In this document: piece after piece, positions 43,492 through 55,712 of the stretch | Numbering within the stretch: position 1 is the stretch's first letter | Layout of the letters: each line of letters starts with the position of its first letter | From: Hysterangium stoloniferum | Lineage: Eukaryota > Basidiomycota > Agaricomycetes > Hysterangiales > Hysterangiaceae | Assembly (NCBI GenBank): GCA_015178975.1 | Contig: WHVD01000004.1 | Span: 248,001 to 312,000 of the forward strand | Direction of reading: 5' to 3' | Length of the DNA stretch: 64,000 bases | Position numbers and translations under genes: made by a program | Notes under the pieces: generated by a model | Databases searched by the model: none | Seen by the model: only the letters and a program-made list of their open reading frames with translations | Told to the model about the DNA's origin: nothing

Positions 43492-45168
43492 GTATTCATG
43501 CAAGACGTCAAAAATCTGCTGTCCATGACTGATATGTGGAAATCGCGCGCGGCGCCCGTGCCGCTGGAGTTTGAGAGCATTATGGCGGTGCCGAACGGGG
43601 ATTCTGTGATCCTGGGTGATGGGAACGTCCCTGCCAATGCTGATAGCAATGTGAACGGGAAAGTGGGTGCGAATGCCAACGGACATGCCACGCGGACGTC
43701 GATGGGACTTAAGGACCAGAAGTCGTTGACGTTGAGGGAGACTGTGGAGATGTTTGTTTCGAGGTTTGTATGCGCATTCTACCCTTTCTCTTTCTTTTAG
43801 TTTTATTGTTGTTGTTGTTGTTGGCACCGGTCTTGCGCGCATATGGTTATGCTTCTCTTCGGTCTACAGCACAAACCGCCTCTCGTCACGCTTATCCCGT
43901 CCAAAAGAGGAAGGCGGAGAAGAGATGATCTCATTTGATAAAGACGACGACGACACGCTGGACTTTGTATGTGCTGCAGCGAATTTGAGGAGTATTGTTT
44001 ATGGTATTGGGGGGAAGACGAGGTGGGAGGTTAAAGGTGTGTTTCGTTTTCTGATATGGTGATCTTTCTTTCGGGTGTTGATCATTGACCGTTCATGGCT
44101 CTTATTTGTGTTCAATATGGCAGAAATGGCTGGAAACATCATCCCTGCTATCGCTACTACCAATGCCATCATCGCGGGGCTTATAGTATTGCAGGCGTTA
44201 CACCTCCTGCGGGCCCATCAACCCTCTACATCGACATCGACATTATCTGCATCCGCACCGTCAGCCACAGCGCCAACCACGACATCGACATCGACATCAC
44301 CCGACCCCTCCCTCCGCACCATCCACCTCCAACACAAGCCCGCCGTCCCACTCCAGCCTACCCGCCCTGAGCCGCCCAACCGCACTTGTGGTGTGTCGCG
44401 ATACGTACCTTGATGTGCGCTGTGATCCGGGGCGGACGACGTTGGCGGAGGTAGTTAATCTTGCGTTAAAGAGGGGTATTGAGTGTAATAATGATGGGAA
44501 CGTGGAGGCAGAGGATGAAGATGAATTTGGGGGGGGATACGAGCCGCCTGATGCCGAGGTTAGCGTGTATGAGGATAAGCGGATTCTGGCGGATCCAGAT
44601 TTTGATGATATTTGGGGAAGGACGTTGGAGGATTTGGGGTGTGGCCGGGGCAAGTTTATTACGATTGTGGATGAGGAGAGAGAGGGAGAGGGCGGGGGTG
44701 ATGGTGGTGGTGGTGGTGGTGGGTGGGGGACTCTTGCTGTTGCGGTGGGACTGCTACCGTGCGTATCTCTTCTCTTGGTTTTTCTTTTCTTGTTCCTTTT
44801 TCCTTGTTCCTTTGTTCTTTGCAGTTTTGTATGGTCTTGCTGGCATTCTCCCTAATTGACGTTTTTCGTGTTGCTTCTTCAGAGATGATCATCCTGCCGA
44901 CGGACCGGCCGTGCTCCTCATCGAGCCTGTACGACGTGCACAGCGGAGGACGAAGACAGAAGGAAAAGCGGCCGCGAGGCCGTCTACTCCTACGATTGGC
45001 TCGAAGCGACCTGCAGAAAGCGGCGATCATGATCGTGATCGGGCTAAACGACCGCGAACCGATGCTCAGGCGGTGCCCATGTCGAGCCCGTCAAAGGGGT
45101 ATAAAGAGGTGGATGGCGTGGTTATTATAGAAGATGACGTGGACGACGTTATCGTTATAGATGATTAA
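43492..45168 (+). pseudogene. UBA2: SUMO-activating enzyme E1 subunit UBA2, 3' half with one frameshift
   Basis: UBA2 with AOS1 activates SUMO through a catalytic Cys. Exons 43492-43763, 43870-44036, 44124-44758 and 44883-45168 encode VFMQDVKNLLSMTDMWKSR, then FDKDDDDTLDFVCAAANLRS, then [38 protein letters not shown] and a tail with a nuclear-signal-like KRPAES...KRPRTD. The C-terminus VVIIEDDVDDVIVIDD looks like a SUMO-interacting motif. The adenylation site, catalytic-Cys domain start and first zinc ligands are absent. Near 44390, inside the CGVC zinc motif, the frame shifts (a GT-repeat change of +1 or -2), which would truncate the protein. All intron phases otherwise fit. It is probably a 5'-truncated copy, with a functional UBA2 elsewhere. 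Confidence 0.9.
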
Positions 45169-45485
45169 ACACCAGGCAAGACGCAGGAGGAATTATTATG
45201 CGTTGTGTAGGAGGGGCAGACTTAGTTCGTGTGCAGCATTGATATTCGGATTCTCCTCATCTATAAAATTAAGCTGGTAAAGTATACATTTGCCTGAGCA
45301 AGAGAGAGCGGATTATGGGTCGTGACTACATTTAGAAAGACAGTGTAGGCAATTTTTCCTGGTCCTGGCACTGAAATATATTTGGGAACTTCTAATCACG
45401 GCGATGCCACCCGTGATCGACAAAGGGTGTCCAAGAGTGTGGGATAGGACTTTCAGGGAGGAAACGGCGTCGTGGGAACACGAGA

Positions 45486-45797
45486 CTAGGGGTCTATGGG
45501 AGGACTCTTCCCGTTGCGCGCTGAGGCTGGGAGCTTCAAGTTGATTAAGATGGCTCGCTCACCCATCGTCCTGAGAGTGGACTGCGCACGATTAGAACAT
45601 GGGCTGTAAATGACGCTACCTGCAGAAAAGTGCGTAGCTATATACCAGTTGTACGAATATACGTCGACTGCAGGCATGGCTTCATGACTGCGCAGCGGTG
45701 CAGAGGGACACTCACAAAGGACCACTTCCACTCGTTTGACTATGCGCGATGAACGGCCCCCCCATTGCTCGACGTAGACAAAAGCACGAGTAAACAT
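45486..45797 (-). CDS. Hypothetical protein, array copy 1
   Basis: 103 codons starting MFTRAFVYVEQWGGRSSRIV and including YSYNWYIATHF and LKLPASARNGKSPP. The frame is preserved in unit 3 (54616-54305) but shifted near its start in unit 2, where only the C-terminal 62 codons (51309-51121) match. Unit 2 also has a clean 3-base deletion in the shared part. No motif, no splice evidence. It may be a real small gene or a chance frame within a young repeat. Confidence 0.3.
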   Translation of the reverse strand: MFTRAFVYVEQWGGRSSRIVKRVEVVLCECPSAPLRSHEAMPAVDVYSYNWYIATHFSAGSVIYSPCSNRAQSTLRTMGERAILINLKLPASARNGKSPPIDP

Positions 45798-46834
45798 TGT
45801 GCGAATACTTGATTATTGACTGTGATATACACAGATGTGGCTGATTATTCTGTGCACGTGGGAAATCTACAGCGGCATCGCAAGGTTGTTACGATGGACA
45901 GAGACGCATGAATAAAACTCTTCCTTGCCGGGGGTGTCAAGGGTTTCATTGTCGTTGAGAAATTGTGCGATCGATTGAGCTTCAAGAGCATCGTTGTGTT
46001 GGCTACCACACACAGACAAACAGCTGACATCAAGTGTAAGTATTGATAAAATCGGCAAGATAGGAACATAAGGAAACAGGTGGCGGACACTCACGGGGCA
46101 ATTTAAAGGTTTCTTTGTAGCCAGGGATGGATGAATCTTTGGTTGTTTGGCTATATGGGATATATGGGATAACTAGCTCCACGCGGTTCGGATGAAGATA
46201 ATATTCGGACGGTTTTCTCCCAAGCCATGCTGTGCTGAGATGCTGGATGATGTATATATAGGACACCCTTTAGTACGAAAATTTGGAAACGAAGAGAAAA
46301 TTGGTCCAGTCTCATTTGTCGTTGTTACCAAAGGACACGCAACCGTTCGAATGACGGGTTAATTTGTGGGCGGACGTATGAATCTGACGAAGGGAATCGT
46401 CATTACGCTAGTGCAAGGACATGATAAATAAAAGTCTTTCCTAGCTGGGCAAATTGCTTGACAAATTTTGCGATCGATCGAAATATGTAAACCATGACAA
46501 ACATCCACCATCAAGGTTCAAGTTAACAACTGTTATTAATTGAGTGAAGGCAACCAAACAGGGGATCATAGAAGTGAAGTAACGATGAAATCAAGGTTTG
46601 CGCCCTCGTCGCAAGGGTGATGATTCTTGAATATCTGAGTGGTCAGCGCAACGAGATGTTTTCAACCAGTGATTGAAATAGCAAGCAAATGTATATTTAC
46701 ACAGGAAATCTACATTTTATGGAGAATAAAATGGAAACTTTAGTTGAACAAAGCGAACGGAGAGGCCTTTCTGCAAAATGGTCAACATCGAGAATGCATG
46801 ATATGGAGGACTCGATCTCACCTACTCTCCCGCT

Positions 46835-47320
46835 TCATGAACAGTCATCCTGCCATACATTTGTATTGGCAAAGCCTATGGTGGGATGTAAAGGATTTCT
46901 GTTGAGGGACTGTGGTTGAACAGTCCCCATTGGCGCTCCAAAATTCATCTCAGGGAAGAGAGTCTGGATGCTCGGCAATGTGGGGTGTCGTGGGGTGTGG
47001 CTGCGGATAGGGGGCAATTTGAGATGTTGCCGCACGTGGAGGTGATGGGTGAACAAGGGCCAGGTGTAACCCTCGGGAGTAGGGGCGGAGACGGCGGTGT
47101 GGGAAGTGAGGGGAGGTGGGATGACTATTGAGGACGGGGGGGGGGGTAGTACAATTGGGAGTGGGAAGGCGGAAGGCGGTACTGGCACTGGGGATGCCGT
47201 GGTGGGACCAGCGGCGGCGATGGGCATTGGAGTGGGCAATGTCGATGGCGGGTTTTGCCCACCCCGAGAAAGAGATGGGAGCGATGAGGGCTTGGATTTT
47301 GACGTCCTACTTGGAGGCAT
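46835..47320 (-). CDS. Proline-rich protein of unknown function, array copy 1
   Basis: Start chosen at the Met shared by all three copies (MPPSRTSKSKPSSLPSLSRG); an in-frame Met lies ten codons upstream. The product is 161 residues: a basic N-terminus, a Pro/Ala/Ser/Thr-rich middle, and a conserved C-terminal block (LPSIQTLFPEMNFG, then GFANTNVWQDDCS). The frame is maintained against units 2 and 3 despite many indels in multiples of three, which argues for selection on the protein. It lacks a segment of about 16 residues present in units 2 and 3. No domain recognised; no signal peptide or membrane helix. Confidence 0.55.
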   Translation of the reverse strand: MPPSRTSKSKPSSLPSLSRGGQNPPSTLPTPMPIAAAGPTTASPVPVPPSAFPLPIVLPPPPSSIVIPPPLTSHTAVSAPTPEGYTWPLFTHHLHVRQHLKLPPIRSHTPRHPTLPSIQTLFPEMNFGAPMGTVQPQSLNRNPLHPTIGFANTNVWQDDCS

Positions 47321-47491
47321 CAGTAGGTGTGTTGGTGTGTGGGTACGCAAGCAGATGTTTATTATACTGATACCAGACTCTAAGCGGAAAACTTTCGTAC
47401 TCTCGGCAATGCTCTCTGTACTAGAAGCTGCAACTACTTTGACAGCAAACTTAATATTCTATTGGATGTGTCCCATTTCGGAAGGTTGTTA

Positions 47492-50091
47492 CAGTCAACT
47501 CTGATATAACCCATACCCCATATAACCCATACTCCTTAATAACCCATAGGATTTTCAATTTCCCAAGTCGGTTTGCAGGGATTTTGTATTGATAACCCAT
47601 ACTCTCCAATAACCAATAACCCATACATATATGTACTGTATACTCGGATAACCCTGACATAATACATTAGGAAATTATTTGGTTATATAATCATTGATTT
47701 TACATACATACATATGTGTCCCAAAATGGCAACAATAACTGGAAACCAATCTAAGATACTAACCTCTCTCATCATGAAACCTGTTGAGGTTCTAAAAAAA
47801 GGATTAACTAAGCTTTATGACCAGATTCAAGAACGGAGAGCCAGGCTCGAGGTCGAGTTGAAAGCCGGTCAACCCATATCAGAGGTTGATCAGGACTGGC
47901 TTGATGGTGATGGGAATTTGATAGATGAAGAAAGGGTGGTGGAGACATTGGATAGTGCCTCTGACTATGAACAAGGCCTTGCCAGGTTGGATTCACAGGC
48001 CAAAACAGTTGTACAGAAGCTGCAGAGACTTGCGGAGAGTGGTAGGAAGAATGAGGCCCCTTCAAAGAAGCGAAAGTGTAAGACTTCAAAATTTCTATGT
48101 TATATAGATGTACATTGCAGGTTGTACTCAGTGAATTGTTTGTAGGCCCGACTACCAGTGATATTCCCACACCTGGTGGGAAACCCCTCAAGCCATTTGC
48201 AGAATCTCGGAAAAAAGAAAATGCAACACTTCAACAAAGAATTGAGATCCTAAATTGGCATAATGCCAATGGTAAGGTCCAGAAGAAAACAGCAAATCAT
48301 TTTTGTACAATCTATCCCAGCCTCAAAATCAAGCAGCCACTTGTCTCAGCATGGGTCAAGGATGAAGCAAGGTGGCGAGCAGAGTATGAAAGCAGCAGAA
48401 GTTCAGCATGCTCAGCCAAAAGGATTCGTCAAACACAGCATCCAGAGGTTACAGAGATGTTGGACCTTTGGGTTTCAAAGGCAATGGCAGACAAGCTGCT
48501 TCTTACTGGCGAAGTTCTTCGCCAGAAATGGAAAACATTTGCTGACCTTGTAGGTATACCAGATGATGAACGTCTCAACCTGAGTGATGGATGGTTGAGC
48601 AGTTTTAAAGCACGCAATGGATTGAAGGATATGAAGCGGCATGGTGAAGCTGCCTCTGCACCTCCTGATACAGTCGAAAAGGAGCAGCTGCGAATTCAAG
48701 AGCTTATCAAAAAAGAAGGCTACAAGCCATGTAATATTTTTAATGCAGATGAATCTTCTCTCTTCTATGCGTGAGTTCTCTTTGATTTTTGAATGTTGAT
48801 TAGGCTTGATTAAAAATATTTACAGTATGCCTCCAGATCGTGGACTTGCTGACAAGCAACACTCTGGCATCAAAGGAAAGAAACCTCGACTTACATATCT
48901 ATTCACAGCAAATGCAGATGGCTCAAAAAAACTACCTCCCTTTATCATCGGAAAAGCACAGAAGCCACGGGCATTCAAGAACAAGACCAGTGCACAACTT
49001 GGTTTCTATTATCGGAATAATGCAAAGGCATGGATGACAGGCACTCTCTATCAGGAGTGGCTATTAGATTGGGATAGGAAGCTCTGGAGTGAAGACCGGA
49101 AGATTTTACTTTTGCAGGACAACTTCTCAGGACACATCATCCCAGAGAACCTCACCAACATACGAGTTGTTAATTTCAAGCCCAACCTCACTGCACACAT
49201 TCAACCCAATGACCAGGGAATCATTCACTGTTTCAAGGCAAAATATCGTGCTCGATTTATCAACCGTGCCATCCACCTCTATGAAGCTGGTGTCACCCCA
49301 TCACAAATCTACGACATTGATCAGCTCGAAGCTATGCGACTTGCTGATGATGCATGGAATGAGGTGGACACAACAACAATCCGAAACTGCTGGCATAAAG
49401 CCAACATCCTTCCCAACACCAACTCATCACCATCATCACCCCTCATTCAACCGTCCCTTCCCATCTCATCGCTAATCCATGCCACCGAATTATGCAACCC
49501 GAGTGATCCTGTTGTGCATGCTGAGAACACTGTCTGTGAAGCATTGGATGATTTAGAACTTACTGGGGCCCTCCAACGCTCGAACCGAATGGATATCGCA
49601 GAACTTCTCAACCCAGCTGCTGAGATACACAATATCTTTGAGTTAACTGATGAAGATATCTACCAAGCTGTAATGGATGCAAAAGCGTTGCAGGAAGCAA
49701 ATGGTGAAGGGAATAGCAATGAAGCAGACAGCAACAGTGGGCTTGTTGAACCGGCTCCTACACACAGTGAAGCACTCCAGGCAGCATTAGTTTTGGGAAA
49801 ATACATCAAAGAATTCGATGATCCATTTGTGCGTAAGTTGGAGTCGATGCTGGGCTCATTAGGGAAGAGGACACGGGTTCTTGAGATGCAATCCATGAAA
49901 GAGACAAAATTGAATAGTTATTTCAAACCTAAATAGTTTGTGTCCTACAGTAATGTTAGTAGGTTTGAATTTATATAGACAGTTGTGAACTTTGCCTCAT
50001 CAATGATCCACCTCCCTCATAACCCATACTCTCCCAAAACACATACCCCTGGACCTATCCCAAGACATATGGGTTATAACAGAGTCAACTG
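47492..50091 (+). mobile_element. Intact pogo/Tigger-type DNA transposon
   Basis: 2600 bp with inverted ends CAGTCAACTCTGATATAACCC and (inverted) CAGTTGACTCTGTTATAACCC, flanked by TA (47490-47491 and 50092-50093). Removing it restores the sequence seen in array unit 2 at about 53158 (GTTGTTATATACAAC), a paralogous empty site. Additional AACCCATA-type repeats follow the left end and precede the right end. Encodes one complete spliced transposase. Confidence 0.92.
47714..49936 (+). CDS. Pogo/Tigger transposase (CENP-B type HTH and DDE domain)
   Basis: Exons 47714-48077, 48146-48770 and 48826-49936 sum to 2100 bases, or 699 residues plus stop, with all junctions in phase. After a charged N-terminus come a psq-like helix-turn-helix (ATLQQRIEILNWHNANGKVQ), a CENP-B-type second HTH (SDGWLSSFKARNGLKDMKRH) and the DDE nuclease domain. 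The catalytic acids are in IFNADESSLFY, ILLLQDNFSGH and HIQPNDQGIIHCFKAKY. The C-terminus ends with ETKLNSYFKPK. No stop or frameshift is seen, so the element could be active. It would bind the TIRs and insert at TA. Confidence 0.92.
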
Positions 50092-50860
50092 TATATACAA
50101 CCACCAGGGTGCTTAGCATCATTAAAATTCTATCAATCCCCAATTGTATACTAGAGAGTATTTGCAACTAATGAAATATTAGAAAACTGAATTGGTTCCT
50201 GATATTCATATCAGGAACCGGAGCTTGTGTCTGTTGTTCCGTTCTAATCATCGTTCTTTTTGTTGTTACTTCTCATGTGTATATGTATATGTTTACAACA
50301 CAGGACCACACATAATCAGTCGACTGGCTCCCGAAACCCGCTCCGAAGGCGTTCCCCTTTTGTAAGATTTATTCAACGCCGTCACAGCCGATCCATTGTA
50401 TTACATATATCAATTTCGTGGGGTGGGCGTCGCGAAAGAGGTAACGTCTAAACTGACAATTGTCGCCTCAGGAACTTAATTGGAATGTAAGACTATTACC
50501 CTCCAACTAGCCAGTGTTTCTTCTCTTGAGGCGTGGGTTTAATTCCAGCATGAGGCCTTTATTTGTTGGCCCTTCTGCACATGACTGTACCGTAACATGT
50601 TGCCTACGTGAGGTACCAGCGACGGAATTCATTGTGTTGTTCATGGTTTTAGACTTGTTCTCTGATTGTATGCATCACTTTGATTCCAGGGTTCTGTTCC
50701 TCGAGATAGATGTAATACTGATATACTGGGTTTGTTCCAAATAATTATTTCTTCGACTAGTTGTTATTTATCATTATTGCTGCAAGTGCTCGTTCGGATG
50801 GTTTGATCAATAACACACGAGGCTTTCTTCCTGCTACTGATATGAAATAAACGGAGTGGT

Positions 50861-53800
50861 AGACTTAGTTCGTGTGCAGCATTGATATTCGGATTCTCCT
50901 TATCTATAAAATTGAGCTGGTAAAGTATATATTTGCCTGAGCAAGGGAGAGCGGATTATGAGTTGTGACTACATTTAGAAAGACAGTGTGGACAATTTGT
51001 CTAGCACTGTGAAATATATTTAGGAACTTCTAATCACAACGATGCCACCCGTGATCGATGAAGGGTGTCTGAGAGTGTGGGATAGGACTTTCAGGAAAAC
51101 GGCATTATGGGAACACGAGACTAGTGGTCTGTGGGAGGACTCTCCCCATCGCGCGCTGAGGCTGGGAGCTTCAAGTTGGCTAAGATGGCTCGCTCACCCA
51201 TCGTCCTAAGAGTGGACTGCGCATGATTAGAGCATGGGTTGTGGATGACGCTACCTGAAAAGTGCATACCTATATACCAGTTGTACGAATATACTTCAAC
51301 TGTAGGCATGGCGTTGTGACTGCTCAGCAGTGTAGAGAGACACTAATAAAGGACCATTTCCGCTCGTTTGACTATGCGCGAAGAACCCCCTCCATTGCTC
51401 CTCGTAGACAGCAGCACGAGTAAACATTGTGCGAATACTTGATTATTCTGTGCATGTGGGAAATCTGCAGCGGCATCGCAAGGTTGTTACGATGGACAGA
51501 GATGAGCATGCATAGAAGTCTTCCTTACCGGGGTGTCAAGGGGTTTCATTTTCATTGTTAAACTGTGCGATCGATTGAGCTTCAAGAGCATCGTTGTGTT
51601 GGGTACCACACACAGACAAACATCTGACATCAAGTGTAAGTATTGATAAAATCGGCAACATAGGAACATGAGGAAACGGGTGGCGAACACTAACGGCAAT
51701 TTAAAGGTTTCTTTGTGGCCAGGGATGAATAAATCCTTGGTTGTTTGGCTATATGGGATAACTAGCTCCACGCGGTTCGGATGAAGATAATGTTCGGACG
51801 GTTTTCTCCCAAGCCATGCTGTGCTGAGATGCTGGATGATGTATATTTAGGACACCCTTTAGTACGAAAACTTGGAAACGAAGAGAAAATTGGCCCAGTT
51901 TGTCGCTGTCACCAAAGCACACGCAAACGTCGGAATGCGGGGTTAATTTGTGTTCAGTCGTATGGATCTGACGATGGGAATCGTCATTACACTAGTGCAA
52001 GGACATGATAAATAAAAGTCTTTCCTAGCTGGGCAAATTTCTTGACAAATTTTGCGATCGATCGAAATATGTATGTAAACCATGACAAACATTCACTATC
52101 AAGGTTCAAGTTAGCAACTGTTATTAATTGAGTGAAGGCAACCAAACAGGGGATCATAGAAGTGAAGTAACGATAAAATCAAGGTTTGCGCCCTCGTGGC
52201 AAGGGTGATGATTCTTGAATATCCGAGTGGTCAGCACAACGAGATGTTTTTAACCAGTGATTGAAATAGCAAGCAAATGTATATTTACACAGGAAATCTA
52301 CATTTTATGGAGAATAAAATGGAAACTTTTGGTTGAACAAAGCGAACGGAGAGGCCTTTCTGCAAAATTGTCAACATCGAGAATGCATGATATGGAGGAC
52401 TCGATCTCACCTACTCTCCCGCTTCATGAATAATCATCCTGCCATACATTTGCATTGGCAAAATATATAACGGGATGTAAAATCTTTATATTGCGGGACT
52501 GTGGGTTGAACAGTCCCTGTTGGTGTTCGAAGTCGATGTGAGGGAAGAGGCTGCGGATGCTGGGCAACCTGGGGTGTCGCAGTCGCAGGGTGTGGGTCCG
52601 GATAGGGCGCAATTTGGGTCCCCGGACCTGGAGGGCCTCATGCGTGAATAGCGCTCGGGGTGGGTCTTGCATCCGCAAATGCACGAACGAGCTGGGTGCG
52701 AGGCAGGTATCACCCTCGGGAGTAGGGGCGGAGACGGGGGCGTGGGAAGTGAGGGGAGGTGGGGTCAGCATTGAGGACCGGGAGGGCAGTAAAATTGGGG
52801 GTGGGGAGATGGAAGGCGCTGCTGGCGTTGGGGATGCTGTGGTGGGACCAGGGGCGGCGGCGGCAAGCACAGGCAGTGGAATGGGCGATGTCGGCGGCGG
52901 CCGAGACGGGTGTTGGCCACGCCGAGAAAGAGGTGTGAGCGATGATGAGGGCTTGGACTTTGACCTCCTACTTGGAGGCATCAGTAGGTGTGTTGGGGTG
53001 TGGGTACGGAAAGTTGTTCAAGCAGATGTTTATTATACTGATACCAGACTCTAAGCGGGAAACTTTCGTACTCTCGGCAATGCTCTCTGTACTAGAAGCT
53101 GCGACTACTTTGACAGCAAACTTAATATTCTATTGGATGTGTCCCATTTCGGAAGGTTGTTATATACAACAACCAGGGTGTTTAGCGTCATTAAAATTCT
53201 ATCAATCCCCAATTGTATACTCATCTAAACTGACAGATACGCCAAAGTGACACAATTCCTTGTTAGTTTTCTACAGGCGCGATATTCACACTTCCCCCCT
53301 CTATTCATTCAAGAGAGCACACGTTTTTATTGGGGCGAGGGGAGGGTAAACACATTTTTGTTCTGGGCAAATAAGCAAATAAAATATGTGAGCCGGAGCT
53401 TCTGTCTGTTGTTCCGTTCTAATCATCGTTCTTTTTGTTGTTACTTCTTATGTGCATATGCTATATGTTTACAACACAGGACCACATAATCAGTCGACTG
53501 GCTCCCGAAACCCGCTCCGAAGGCGTTCCCCGTTTATAAGATTTATTCAACGCCGTCACAGCCGATCCATTGTATTAAATATATCAATTTCGTGGGGTGG
53601 GCGTGGCGAAAGAGGTAACGTCTAAGCCGAAAATTGTCGCCTCAGGAACTTGATTGGAACGTAGGACTATTACCACCCCAACTAGCCAGTGTTTCTTCTC
53701 TTGAGGCGTGGGTTAATTCCTGCATGAGGCCTTTATTTGTTGGCCCTTCTGCACATGACTGTATTGTAACATGTTGCCTACGTGAGGTACCAGCGACGGA

Positions 53801-54034
53801 ATTCATTGTGTTGTTCATGATTTTAGACTTGTTTTCTGATTGTATGCATCACTTTGATTCCAGGGTTCTGTGCCTCGAGATAGATGTAATACTGATATAC
53901 TGGGTTTGTTCCAAATAATTATTTCTTCGACTAGTTGTTATTTATCATTATTGCTGCAAGTGCTCGTTCGGATGGTTTGATCAATAACACACGAGGCTTT
54001 CTTCCTGCTACTGATATGAAATAAACGGAGTGGC
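50861..54034. repeat. Tandem array unit 2 (3.17 kb)
   Basis: Second direct copy of the unit, uninterrupted. Provides the empty site for pogo (about 53158) and for the small insertion in unit 3 (about 52245). Confidence 0.85.
52424..52981 (-). CDS. Proline-rich protein of unknown function, array copy 2
   Basis: 185 residues, starting MPPSRRSKSKPSSSLTPLSR. A P/A/S/T-rich middle contains APGPTTASPTPAAPS. The conserved C-terminal block reads RHPRLPSIRSLFPHIDF, then QQGLFNPQS and IYFANANVWQDDYS. The frame matches copies 1 and 3 across numerous in-frame indels. No known domain. Confidence 0.6.
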   Translation of the reverse strand: MPPSRRSKSKPSSSLTPLSRRGQHPSRPPPTSPIPLPVLAAAAPGPTTASPTPAAPSISPPPILLPSRSSMLTPPPLTSHAPVSAPTPEGDTCLAPSSFVHLRMQDPPRALFTHEALQVRGPKLRPIRTHTLRLRHPRLPSIRSLFPHIDFEHQQGLFNPQSRNIKILHPVIYFANANVWQDDYS

Positions 54035-54304
54035 AGACTTAGTTCGTGTGCAGCATTGATATTCGGATTCTCCTGATCTATAAAATTAAGCTGGTAAAGT
54101 ATATATTTGCCTGAGCAAGGGAGAGCGGATTATGAGTTGTGACTACATTTAGAAAGACAGTGTGGACAATTTTGTCTGGTCCTAGCACTGTGAAATATAT
54201 TTAGGAACTTCTAATCACGGCGATGCCACCCGTGATCGACAAAGGGTGTCCGAGAGTGTGGGATAGGACTTTCAGGGAGGAAACGGCGTCGTGGGAACAC
54301 GAGA

Positions 54305-54616
54305 CTAGGAGCCTATGGGAGGACTCTTCCCGTTGCGCGCTGAGGCTGGGAGCTTCAAGTTGATTAAGATGGCTCGCTCACCCATCGTCCTAAGAGTGGA
54401 CTGCGCACAATTAGAACATGGGCTGTAAATGACGCTACCTACAGAAAAGTGCGTAGCTATATACCAGTTGTACGAATATACGTCGACTGCAGGCATGGCT
54501 TCATGACTGCGCAGCGGTGCAGAGGGACACTCACCAAGGACCACTTCCACTCGTTTGACTATGCGCGAACGAACGGCCCCCCTTTGCTCGGCGTAGACAG
54601 AAGCACGAGTAAACAT
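54305..54616 (-). CDS. Hypothetical protein, array copy 3
   Basis: 103 codons, starting MFTRASVYAEQRGAVRSRIV, collinear with 45797-45486 and differing at about ten residues. No recognisable motif; function unknown. Confidence 0.3.
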   Translation of the reverse strand: MFTRASVYAEQRGAVRSRIVKRVEVVLGECPSAPLRSHEAMPAVDVYSYNWYIATHFSVGSVIYSPCSNCAQSTLRTMGERAILINLKLPASARNGKSPPIGS

Positions 54617-55477
54617 CGTGCGAATACTTGATTATTGACTGTGATATACACAGATGTGGCTGATTATTCTGTGGATGTGGGAAATCTACAGCGGCATCGC
54701 AAGGTTGCTACGATGGACAGAGACGAGCATGAATAAAACTCTTCCTTGCCGGGGGTGTCAAGGGGTTTCATTGTCGTTGAGAAATTGTGCGATCGATTGA
54801 GCTTCATGAGCATCGCTGTGTTGGCTACCACACACAGACAAACAGCTGACATCAAGTGTAAGTATTGATAAAATCGGCAACATAGGAACATGAGGAAACG
54901 GGTGGCGAACACTCACGGGGCAATTTACAGGTTTCTTTGTGGCCAGGGAGGGATGAATCTTTGGTTGTTTGGCTATATGGGATAACTAGCTCCACGTGGT
55001 TCGGATGAAGATAATATTCGGACGGTTTTCTCCCAAGCCATGCTGTGCTGAGATGCTGGATGATGTATATTTAGGACACCCTGTAGTACGAAAACTTGGA
55101 AACGAAGAGAAAATTGGTCCAGTCTCATTTGTCGCTGTCACCAAAGCACACGCAAACGTCGGAATGCGGGGTTAATTTGTGGCCAGATGTATGGATCTGA
55201 CGAAGGAAATCGTCAATGCACTAGTGCAAGGACATGATAATTAAAGTCTTTCCTAGCTGGGCAAATTTCTTGACAAATTTTGCGATCGATCGAAATATGT
55301 AAACCATGACAAACATCCACCATCAAGGTTCAAGTTAGCAACTGTTATTAATTGAGTGAAGGCAACCAAACAGGGGATCATAGAAGTGAAGTAACGATGA
55401 AATCAAGGTTTGCGCCCTCGTCGCAAGGGTGATGATTCTTGAATATGCGAGTGGTCAGCACAACGAGATGTTTTTAT

Positions 55478-55712
55478 TGAGTTACGAGTATTGAAGGTCC
55501 AAGCGTTGGAACCAGTGGAGCCGCACATATGATGCAAACCGTTGGAACCAGTGGAGCCGCACATATGATGCAACATATGATGAGACTTATGATGCAAGTG
55601 ATGTAGTGATTCAATCTTATTGACGATGTCCTAGTATATAAAGGTCATGTAGTTAGCATTATATATCAATGTGCTTTGCCCCGTATATTGAGACTGCCAA
55701 TAATTCCTAATA
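55478..55712. mobile_element. Small insertion present only in array unit 3
   Basis: Units 1 and 2 read GAGATGTTTTyAACCAGTG here; unit 3 has about 235 bp between two TTTT stretches. The insert contains two copies of GTTGGAACCAGTGGAGCCGC, each followed by ACATATGATGCAA, and a TATA-like CTAGTATATAAAGG. Ends TATTGAG and CTAATAG are weakly inverted. Class unclear (MITE or solo LTR). Confidence 0.55.

Larger units (their letters stand above)
45219..50860. repeat. Tandem array unit 1 (about 3.04 kb plus a 2.6-kb pogo insertion)
   Basis: Starts AGACTTAGTTCGTGTGCAGC, like units 2 and 3. It contains a 103-codon minus-strand frame (45797-45486), conserved spacer sequence and the proline-rich gene. The pogo element at 47492-50091 interrupts it downstream of that gene. 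Identity to unit 2 is high throughout. Confidence 0.85.
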
